A DNA stretch of 64,000 nt from Salibaculum halophilum (lineage in GTDB: Bacteria > Pseudomonadota > Alphaproteobacteria > Rhodobacterales > Rhodobacteraceae). The stretch spans positions 62,001 through 126,000 of the forward strand of contig NZ_MSIT01000002.1 of the NCBI RefSeq assembly GCF_002094885.1. Direction: 5' to 3'. The notes below the pieces were generated by a model that worked only from the letters and a program-made list of their open reading frames with translations, did no database searches and was not told the origin of the DNA. Every line of letters starts with the position of its first letter. The first letter of the stretch is position 1. This document shows positions 57,577 to 64,000 of this stretch, piece by piece. The position numbers and the translations under genes are program-made.

Positions 57577-58620
57577 GTGTCCATCTTCGCGGAGATGGAC
57601 GCGGCGGCGCCGCGCGTAGCGCCTAGATCCCCGGTCTACGCCTACCGGATGCGCTGGAAGCGACGGCGCCTCCTGCTGCGGGCGCTGCGCCGCCGGCACG
57701 AGTTGGCGCGGTGTCGGGTCCACCCCGAGCGCATCAAGGCCGCGCCGACTCTGGCCTTTGCGACGCTGCGCAATGAACGGGCGCGCCTGCCGCAGTTCCT
57801 CGACCACCACCGCGCACTGGGAGTGGATCACTTCCTGATCGTCGACAACGACAGTGAAGATGGCACGGCGGATTTTCTGCGCGGGCAGCCCGACGTCTCA
57901 TTCTGGCATGCGGCGGGCAGTTACAAGCAAGCCCGCTTCGGTGTCGATTGGCTCACCTGCCTGCAGTTTCGTTTCGGCCATGGCAAGTGGTGCCTGACGC
58001 TGGATGCCGACGAGCTACTGGTCTTGCCGGGGGGGCGTGACCTCGGGCAGCTGACCGCCCATCTCGACGCGACCGGGCGGGTGGCCTTCGGTGCGCTGAT
58101 GCTCGACCTTTTCCCGAAAGGTCCTGTGAATGTCGGGCATTTCGCCGCCGGCGATGATCCGCGCGACCATCTGCCCTGGTTCGACGCGGACGGCTATCGT
58201 GCGCGGCGCCATCCGGTCTTCGACAACCTGTGGATACAGGGCGGCCCGCGCGACAGGGTCTTTTTCGCAGACCAGCCCGACCGCGCCCCGACCCTGAACA
58301 AGACCCCGCTGGTCAAGTGGCGGCGCGGCTATGCCTATGTCACCTCGACCCACCAGGCGCTTCCGCTGCGGCTCAACCGCGTGTTCGAACCCGGGCGGCC
58401 TACTGGCGTGCTGATCCACAGCAAGTTCCTGCCGGACGTCGCGGCGCGGTCGGCCGAAGAGCTGCACCGCCGCCAGCACTTCGAGAACGCGGCGCTCTAC
58501 ACCCGCTACCACGAGAGCCTGATCGCGGGCGTCGATTTCTGGCATCCCGATGCAACCCGCTACGACGGCCCGGAACAGCTTGAATCCCTTGGGTTGATGA
58601 GTTGTGGTGACTGGCGGTGA
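57577..58620 (+). CDS. Glycosyltransferase, family-2-like (PF13704 type)
   Basis: 347 residues, GTG start six bases after galU. It has LAFATLRNERARLPQFLDHH, then GVDHFLIVDNDSEDGTADFL, LTLDADELLV (DxD-like metal site), then NLWIQGGPRD and LNKTPLVKW. This is the 'DNDSxDGT ... D.DE' pattern of Glyco_tranf_2_4 proteins. It has no membrane segment. It is a clear paralogue of the next gene (shared DHFxIVDNDSxDG, RFGVDWL, GGPR and LNKTPLVKW). Confidence 0.82.
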   Translation: MSIFAEMDAAAPRVAPRSPVYAYRMRWKRRRLLLRALRRRHELARCRVHPERIKAAPTLAFATLRNERARLPQFLDHHRALGVDHFLIVDNDSEDGTADFLRGQPDVSFWHAAGSYKQARFGVDWLTCLQFRFGHGKWCLTLDADELLVLPGGRDLGQLTAHLDATGRVAFGALMLDLFPKGPVNVGHFAAGDDPRDHLPWFDADGYRARRHPVFDNLWIQGGPRDRVFFADQPDRAPTLNKTPLVKWRRGYAYVTSTHQALPLRLNRVFEPGRPTGVLIHSKFLPDVAARSAEELHRRQHFENAALYTRYHESLIAGVDFWHPDATRYDGPEQLESLGLMSCGDWR

Positions 58621-58748
58621 GCTTGCCTAAACCGTGCAATTGTTTAATGAATGGAAACGATTTATGCGATTATCTGTGCCATGGCGCGCAGGTAACGCAG
58701 GGCGGGACCGGCCGGCGCCGGACCCCGGGGCGGGCAGAAAGGTGATAT

Positions 58749-59759
58749 TTGGGCGTCTGGCAGTCATATCGGCTTCGTCTGCAGCGCAAGCGCTGGCACC
58801 TGCGCGCGCGCCGCAAGTCGCGGCAACTGCGCGTCGTGCGCGACCGGACCGATCGCATCGGGCCGGCGGATATCATCGTCTTTTCGACCCTCAGGAACGA
58901 GGACATCCGGCTCCCCTACTTCCTGAACTACTATCGCGACCTCGGCGTCGACCACTTCATCATCGTGGACAACGACAGTGACGACGGCGGCCGGGATTAC
59001 CTGGCCGGGCAGCCCGATGTCTCGCTCTGGACCACGAGAGGAAGCTATCGCCGGGCCCGTTTTGGGGTGGACTGGCTCAACTACCTGCAGCGCAAGTATG
59101 GCCATGGTCACTGGACCCTTGTTGTGGACCCGGACGAGTTCCTTGTCTTCCCCTTCAGCGATACCCGTCCCATCCGCGCTCTGACCGACTGGCTGGAGGC
59201 GTCGGAAATCCGCTCGTTCTCGGCGATGCTGCTGGACATGTATCCCAAGGGCCGGATCGACGCGATTCCGTATCAGCGCGGGCAGAACCCGTTGGAGATC
59301 GCATCGTGGTTCGATGCGGGCAACTACACGCTGTCCAAGAATCACCTCTACTACAATCTCTGGATCCAGGGCGGCCCGCGCGCGCGGATGTTCTTCACCG
59401 AGGAACCCTGGCGCGCGCCCGCGCTGAACAAGACGCCGCTGGTCAAGTGGGACAGGCGCTATGCCTATGTCAGCTCGACCCACATGCTGCTGCCCCGGGG
59501 ATTGAACCTGGTTTACGACGAATGGGGCGGGGAAAAGGCCTCGGGCGTCCTGTTGCACGCCAAGTTCCTCGATACCTTTACCGAAAAGGCCCGCGAGGAG
59601 CTCGAGCGCGGCCAGCACTACGCCAACAGTCAGGAATACAAGGCCTATGCCGAGGGGCTGGCCGAACATCCCGACCTCTGGTGCAAGTGGTCCGAGCGAT
59701 ACATCAACTGGCGGCAACTTGAAATCCTGGGCCTGATGTCCAAGGGAAACTGGGCATGA
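58749..59759 (+). CDS. Glycosyltransferase, family-2-like (PF13704 type), paralogue
   Basis: 336 residues. The start TTG 58749 has AAAGGTG upstream; an ATG start is not available nearby. It reads STLRNEDIRLPYFLNYYRDL, GVDHFIIVDNDSDDGGRDYL, LVVDPDEFLVFPF, LYYNLWIQGGPRARMFFTEE and LNKTPLVKWDRRYAYVSSTH. It is about half identical to the previous protein by eye, so the pair arose by tandem duplication. Its stop overlaps the next gene's ATG. Confidence 0.82.
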   Translation: MGVWQSYRLRLQRKRWHLRARRKSRQLRVVRDRTDRIGPADIIVFSTLRNEDIRLPYFLNYYRDLGVDHFIIVDNDSDDGGRDYLAGQPDVSLWTTRGSYRRARFGVDWLNYLQRKYGHGHWTLVVDPDEFLVFPFSDTRPIRALTDWLEASEIRSFSAMLLDMYPKGRIDAIPYQRGQNPLEIASWFDAGNYTLSKNHLYYNLWIQGGPRARMFFTEEPWRAPALNKTPLVKWDRRYAYVSSTHMLLPRGLNLVYDEWGGEKASGVLLHAKFLDTFTEKAREELERGQHYANSQEYKAYAEGLAEHPDLWCKWSERYINWRQLEILGLMSKGNWA

Positions 59760-61453
59760 GCCTCGGGATCGTGATGCTGGTCCATACGGCGCTGCATCGC
59801 GCCGAACAGGTGATCCGCCACTGGTCTGCGGCGGGCTGTCCGGTGGTGATCCACGTGGATCGCAATCTCGATAGGGCCACGCATGACAGGTTCGTCGAGT
59901 CGCTCGCCGACCTGCCGGACGTGGAATTCAGCAAGCGCTACCGCTGCGAATGGGGCACCTGGGGGCTGGTGGCGGCCTCGCAGGCGGCCTCCGAGCAGTT
60001 GCTGCGCAACTTCCCGCGGGTGCGCCATGCCTACCTGGCCTCTGGGGCCTGCCTGCCGTTGCGCCCGGTGGCGGACCTGCAGGACTACCTCGCCGCGCGG
60101 CCGCGCACCGATTTCATCGAGAGCGCGACCACCGCGGATGTGCCCTGGACGATCGGCGGGTTGGACGAAGAGCGTTTCACGCTGCGCTTTCCCTTCTCGT
60201 TCCGCCGGCAGCGGTTCCTGTTCGACCGCTATGTCGAGTTCCAGCGCCGGTTCAAGCTGCATCGCAAACTGCCCGAGGGGATCGTCCCGCACATGGGCTC
60301 GCAGTGGTGGTGCCTGACGCGCCAGACCCTGTCAGCCATCCTCGAGGACCCGGACAGGCCGACGTACGACCGGTATTTCCGCCGGGTCTGGATCCCCGAC
60401 GAGAGCTATTTCCAGACCCTCGTTCGGCTCTATTCGCAGAACGTCGAAAGCCGGTCGCTGACGCTGTCGAAATTCGACTACCAGGGCAAGCCGCACATCT
60501 TCTACGACGACCATCTTCAACTGCTGCGCCGGTCGGACTGTTTCGTCGCGCGCAAGATCTGGCCGCAGGCCGATCTGCTTTACGACACCTTCCTGAAATC
60601 GGCCAACCCCATGAAGGGCAGCGAGCCGAACCCCGGCAAGATCGACCGTATCTTCGCCAAGGCGGTTGAGCGGCGCACGCGCGGCCGGGCCGGGCTGTTC
60701 ATGCAATCCCGCCTTCCGCGCGAGGGGCACGAAAACGGCTTTACCTCGGCGTCCTATTCGGTCTTCGAGGGGTTCACCGAACTCTTCGAGGATTTCGAGC
60801 CCTGGCTGGCCAGGGTCACCGGGGCGCGCGTGCACGGGCATCTTTTTGCCGCGGATGGTGTGGAATTTGCGGAGCGGCAGAAAACCTTCGCCGGCGCCCT
60901 GTGCGACAATCCCCGCTTGCGCGATCACAATGCGCGGATGTTCCTTACGAACCTGATCTGGAACACCAGGGGCGAGCGGCAGTGCTTTCAGTTCGGCCCG
61001 CGCGACAGCCAGCTGATCACCTGGGACCTGGCCAAGGATCCGAACGCCCGGATCAGCGTGATCACCGGCGCCTGGTCGATCCCGCTGTTCCTGTCGAACC
61101 GGAACTTCTCCGAGATCCGGGCCGAGGCGGCCGAGCTTCAGCGCGTCGAGTCCGAGCACCTGGCGGCCCTGCGGTCCTACTGGGCGAAGGCGCCGGTCCG
61201 CATCTGGAGCCTGGCCGAGTTCGTCGAAAGCCCGATGGAGGCCCTGCAGACGGTGCTCGACGAGATGGGCACGGAGGCCCGGCGCAGCAGCGTGACAGAA
61301 GCGCCGCGGATGGTGGACCTGACCGGTTTCGCGCAGTTCCTCCAGAACCTGAAGAACCAGGGCATGCACCCCTACCTGATGGGGGATTTCCCCACCGACC
61401 CGGCCCCGCAGCAGCCGCGCCGGCAGCAACGCAAACCCTATCTCGTCAGGTAA
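59756..61453 (+). CDS. GT14-like glycosyltransferase with DUF5928-type C-terminal domain
   Basis: 565 residues. The N-terminal half (about 1-260) reads GIVMLVHTALHRAEQVIRHW, HVDRNLDRATHDRFVESLAD, AYLASGACLPLRPVADLQDY and HMGSQWWCLTRQTLSAILED, the pattern of core-2/I-branching beta-1,6-N-acetylglucosaminyltransferases (GT14). The C-terminal half (about 290-540) is a second domain that I associate with DUF5928, often fused to GT14 in Rhodobacterales. No membrane segment. It overlaps the previous gene by ATGA and is followed by the sulfotransferase within four bases. Confidence 0.8.
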   Translation: MSLGIVMLVHTALHRAEQVIRHWSAAGCPVVIHVDRNLDRATHDRFVESLADLPDVEFSKRYRCEWGTWGLVAASQAASEQLLRNFPRVRHAYLASGACLPLRPVADLQDYLAARPRTDFIESATTADVPWTIGGLDEERFTLRFPFSFRRQRFLFDRYVEFQRRFKLHRKLPEGIVPHMGSQWWCLTRQTLSAILEDPDRPTYDRYFRRVWIPDESYFQTLVRLYSQNVESRSLTLSKFDYQGKPHIFYDDHLQLLRRSDCFVARKIWPQADLLYDTFLKSANPMKGSEPNPGKIDRIFAKAVERRTRGRAGLFMQSRLPREGHENGFTSASYSVFEGFTELFEDFEPWLARVTGARVHGHLFAADGVEFAERQKTFAGALCDNPRLRDHNARMFLTNLIWNTRGERQCFQFGPRDSQLITWDLAKDPNARISVITGAWSIPLFLSNRNFSEIRAEAAELQRVESEHLAALRSYWAKAPVRIWSLAEFVESPMEALQTVLDEMGTEARRSSVTEAPRMVDLTGFAQFLQNLKNQGMHPYLMGDFPTDPAPQQPRRQQRKPYLVR

Positions 61454-61456
61454 CAG

Positions 61457-62881
61457 ATGGCCGAATTCGACTATTTCGTTGTCTTCGCCGAGATGCGCAC
61501 CGGCTCGAACTTCCTCGAGGCGAACATCAACGCGCTGGAGGGGCTGACCTGCCACGGCGAGGCCTTCAACCCCGCTTTCATCAGCTACCCCAACCGTGAA
61601 GAGACGCTTGGCGTGACCCGGGCCGAACGCGACGCCGACCCACATCGGCTTCTCGGCCGGATCAAGGCGGCAGACGGGCTCAACGGGTTCCGTTTCTTCA
61701 ACGATCACGATCCGCGCGTGCTCGATGATGTCCTGGCCGATCCGCGCTGTGCCAAGATCGTGCTTACTCGCAATCCCGCCGAAAGCTATGTCAGCCGCAA
61801 GATCGCCGAGTCGACCGGCCAGTGGAAGCTGACCAACGTCAAACACGCCCGCGCCAGCGACGTGACCTTCGATGCCGCCGAGTTCGAGGCCCATGTCGAG
61901 GCCCTGCAGGCCTTCCAGGTGCGGCTGCTGGGCGGTCTGCAGAAGACCGGGCAAACCGCCTTCTACTTGGCCTACGAGGATTTGCAGGACGTCGAGGTCA
62001 TGAACGGGCTGGCGCGGTTCCTTGGAAGTCCGGCGCGGCTGGAGTCGCTGGACCGGAGCCTCAAGAAGCAGAACCCGGCGCCCATGGCCGACAAGGTGCG
62101 CAACTTCGACCGGATGGAGACGGCGCTGGCGCGGCTGGATCGTTTCAATCTCAACCGCACGCCGAATTTCGAACCCCGCCGCGGCCCGGTCGTGCCCGGC
62201 CATGTGGCCGCGGCGGACTCGCCGTTGGTGTTCATGCCAGTCCGGGGCGGCCCGACGGAGGCGGTGCTCGACTGGCTGGCCGGGCTGGACGACGCTGGGC
62301 GCGAGGCCCTTCAGCATGACTTCACCCAAAAGACTCTGCGCCAATGGAAACGCGCGCGGCCAGGCCATCGCGGTTTCACCGTGGTGCGCCACCCCGTGGC
62401 CCGGGCGCATGCCGCCTTCTGCGACAAGATCCTGTCAACCGCGCCCGGCAGCTATATCGAGATTCGCAAGATCCTGTGCCAGCAGTTCAAACTGGACCTG
62501 CCCAAGGGCGACCCGGATGGCGGTTATACCCCTCAGCACCACCGCGCGGCCTTTCTGGGATTTTTGGGCTTTCTCAAGGCGAATCTGGCCGGCCAGACCG
62601 CCATCCGGGTCGATCCCTACTGGGCCAGCCAGACGGCAGTGCTGCAGGGGGTCGCCGGGTTCACACTGCCCGACATGATCCTGCGCGAGGACCGGCTGGA
62701 GGACGACCTTGCCGTGCTCGCCGCGCAGGTCGGCAAATCGACGATGCCCACGGTTGTTCAGCCCACCGACCCGCATGCCGCCGTGCTGTCCGAAATCTAC
62801 GGCCGCGATATCGAGGTGGCCGCGCGCGAGGTTTACGCGCGCGACTACACGGGGTTCGGGTTCGACGATTACGCCGCCTGA
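61457..62881 (+). CDS. Bimodular sulfotransferase (NodH/Stf0-like)
   Basis: 474 residues. The first module (about 1-240) begins FDYFVVFAEMRTGSNFLEAN, a PAPS 5'-phosphosulfate loop, with IVLTRNPAESYVSRKIAEST as the 3'-phosphate-binding segment, typical of NodH/Stf0. The second module (about 250-474) has LVFMPVRGGPTEAVLDWLAG (degenerate loop) and GFTVVRHPVARAHAAFCDKI, a sulfotransferase-2-like 3' site. It transfers sulfate from PAPS, probably to a glycan made by the neighbouring enzymes, and forms PAP, which CysQ clears. The tail overlaps ptsN by 13 bases on the other strand. Fusing two modules is uncommon. Confidence 0.78.
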   Translation: MAEFDYFVVFAEMRTGSNFLEANINALEGLTCHGEAFNPAFISYPNREETLGVTRAERDADPHRLLGRIKAADGLNGFRFFNDHDPRVLDDVLADPRCAKIVLTRNPAESYVSRKIAESTGQWKLTNVKHARASDVTFDAAEFEAHVEALQAFQVRLLGGLQKTGQTAFYLAYEDLQDVEVMNGLARFLGSPARLESLDRSLKKQNPAPMADKVRNFDRMETALARLDRFNLNRTPNFEPRRGPVVPGHVAAADSPLVFMPVRGGPTEAVLDWLAGLDDAGREALQHDFTQKTLRQWKRARPGHRGFTVVRHPVARAHAAFCDKILSTAPGSYIEIRKILCQQFKLDLPKGDPDGGYTPQHHRAAFLGFLGFLKANLAGQTAIRVDPYWASQTAVLQGVAGFTLPDMILREDRLEDDLAVLAAQVGKSTMPTVVQPTDPHAAVLSEIYGRDIEVAAREVYARDYTGFGFDDYAA

Positions 62882-63333
62882 GACGTCGCGTGCTCGGTCA
62901 GGATGGTGAAGAGCGTCGCCGGGTCCTCGTTCGACCGCAGTTTCGAGCAGACCGACTCGTCGCGTAACGTCCGCGACACCAGCGCCAGCGCCTTGAGATG
63001 CTCGACACTTGCCGATTCCGGCGCGAAGAGCGCAAAGACAAGGTCCACCGGCTGCCGGTCCACCGCATTGAAATCCAGCGGCTTTTTCAGTCGCAGGAAC
63101 AGCCCGCAGACGCGGTCCAGGCCGGGCATCCGTGCATGCGGCAGGGCGACGCCATGGCCCACGCCGGTGGGGCCAAGGCTCTCGCGGTCCAGCAGGGCAT
63201 CGACGACCGAGGCGGTGTCGACCTCGAAACAGCCTCCGGCCATCTCGGCGAGAGAGCGGAACAGTTGCTTCTTGCTGCTGGCAGAAGAAATAACCTTCGT
63301 GCCCTCGGCGGGCAGGATTTCCGAGATTTGCAT
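62869..63333 (-). CDS. ptsN: PTS nitrogen-regulatory IIA protein PtsN
   Basis: 154 residues. The phosphorylated His is in GVGHGVALPHAR (about 57-68). It has the single EIIA fold (ISEILPAEGTKVI at the start; ALFAPESASVEHLKALALVS). It is a signalling protein of the nitrogen PTS, not a sugar transporter component. It lies 36 bases downstream of hpf, the common order. Confidence 0.95.
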   Translation of the reverse strand: MQISEILPAEGTKVISSASSKKQLFRSLAEMAGGCFEVDTASVVDALLDRESLGPTGVGHGVALPHARMPGLDRVCGLFLRLKKPLDFNAVDRQPVDLVFALFAPESASVEHLKALALVSRTLRDESVCSKLRSNEDPATLFTILTEHATSQAA

Positions 63334-63369
63334 CTGTCGCTCGCTTTCCGTCTTCGACCGGCGGACGGG

Positions 63370-63945
63370 TCAGCCCGAATTGCGCGGGTCGATCCAGCCT
63401 ATGTTGCCATCGTCGCGGCGGTAGACGACGTTGACCCCGCCATGTCCTTCGTTGCGGAACACCTGAAGCGGGGCGTCCGCCAGTTCCATCTGCATGACCG
63501 CCTCGCCGACAGAGAGGGACGGCACCCGTGTCTCCATCTCGGCCACGATCATCGAACTGACGTTGTCCGGGCCGGCATCCTCCGAGTCGCTGTTTGAGGC
63601 GAGGATATACGCACCGGCCTGCGAGACTTCAACCGGCTTGGCGCGCTCCTTGTGGTGGTCCTTGAGGCGCCGCTTGTATCGCCTGAGTTGTTTGTCCATC
63701 TTGTCGCGCGCCGCGTCGAAGGCGCCGTAGATCTCGTGGGACTGCCCCTTGGCCTGGGTCGTCAGGCCGGTGGAAAGATGCACGACGGCCTCGCAGTTAA
63801 AGGCGCTGCCACTCTTGGAGAAGATCACGTTGGCGTCGGTGGGGCGGCCCGCATACTTCTCGAACACCTCGCCCAGTTCCGACTGAACATGGGTTTGCAG
63901 GGCCTCGCCGATATCAATCTGTTTGCCAGTGATCTGATAGCGCAT
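63370..63945 (-). CDS. hpf: Ribosome hibernation promoting factor (long form)
   Basis: 191 residues. The N-terminal S30AE domain starts MRYQITGKQIDIGEALQTHV and includes VIFSKSGSAFNCEAVVHLST. The C-terminal dimerisation domain reads VRV-like QMELADAPLQVFRNEGHGGV and NVVYRRDDGNIGWIDPR. The long form makes 100S ribosome dimers in stationary phase or stress. It lies upstream of ptsN; the sequence to its right (63946-64000) holds its leader only. Confidence 0.96.
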   Translation of the reverse strand: MRYQITGKQIDIGEALQTHVQSELGEVFEKYAGRPTDANVIFSKSGSAFNCEAVVHLSTGLTTQAKGQSHEIYGAFDAARDKMDKQLRRYKRRLKDHHKERAKPVEVSQAGAYILASNSDSEDAGPDNVSSMIVAEMETRVPSLSVGEAVMQMELADAPLQVFRNEGHGGVNVVYRRDDGNIGWIDPRNSG

Positions 63946-64000
63946 GTCTTCTCCTTCCAGGTTGCGACAGTCGAGAAGGGGCTGGGCCTTGGCGCCCGCT

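Overview
The window is high-G+C chromosomal DNA of an alphaproteobacterium, most likely order Rhodobacterales (Roseobacter/Rhodobacter group). The evidence is: a gene-transfer-agent style head-spike pair of the RCAP_rcc01079 type; the rimP-nusA-ylxR-infB, dnaK-dnaJ and hpf-ptsN blocks; an hslO / CoA-pyrophosphatase / cca neighbourhood; an NDUFAF5-like methyltransferase; and a DUF5928-type glycosyltransferase. All calls come from reading translated sequence; no database search was run.

Layout. 1-7.7 kb is the end of a surface-polysaccharide locus. On the plus strand lie fcl (cut by the window edge), a GNGPSL Rossmann protein, a Wzx-like flippase and a Wzy-like polymerase. A convergent minus-strand run holds a family-2 glycosyltransferase, a CMP-sugar-synthetase-like protein, a 2-hydroxyacid dehydrogenase and a methyltransferase. 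The stretch 2.8-5.1 kb is clearly AT-rich and looks acquired. 8-10.8 kb holds a LysM protein and a convergent head-spike module (spike base, spike fibre, small partner). 11-17.1 kb is mostly housekeeping: phosphomannomutase, argG, two Nudix proteins and hslO.

17.1-23.55 kb is an inserted, partly decayed island between the CoA-pyrophosphatase gene and cca, which I expect to be neighbours. It holds a dead nucleotide-sugar dehydrogenase with two in-frame stops, a ribbon-helix-helix protein, an unknown protein, a Cys-rich GIY-YIG protein, an FtsH-like AAA+/M41 protease gene split by one in-frame amber codon, and an IS630-type transposase remnant. This is the best place to look for an undescribed system.

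23.5-54 kb is conserved core: cca, a LysE exporter, a TrmA-type RNA methyltransferase, two Tat-exported YkuD proteins with a CAP lipoprotein, hemH, comF, grxC, a nitrilase, MarR, ubiG, pip, the rimP-nusA-ylxR-infB operon, mutT-argJ-ppiC, secA with two secreted-protein genes (one fusing a solute-binding-like domain to OmpA), radC, dnaJ, dnaK and alkB.

54-62.9 kb looks like a second glycan locus: a capsule-type ABC permease, cysQ (PAP phosphatase), a KdsB-like CMP-Kdo synthetase, galU, two paralogous glycosyltransferases, a GT14/DUF5928 glycosyltransferase and a bimodular sulfotransferase. PAP clearance plus a sulfotransferase plus Kdo and UDP-glucose supply suggests a sulfated surface polysaccharide (inference). 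The window ends with ptsN and hpf. No tRNA, rRNA or CRISPR array was seen.
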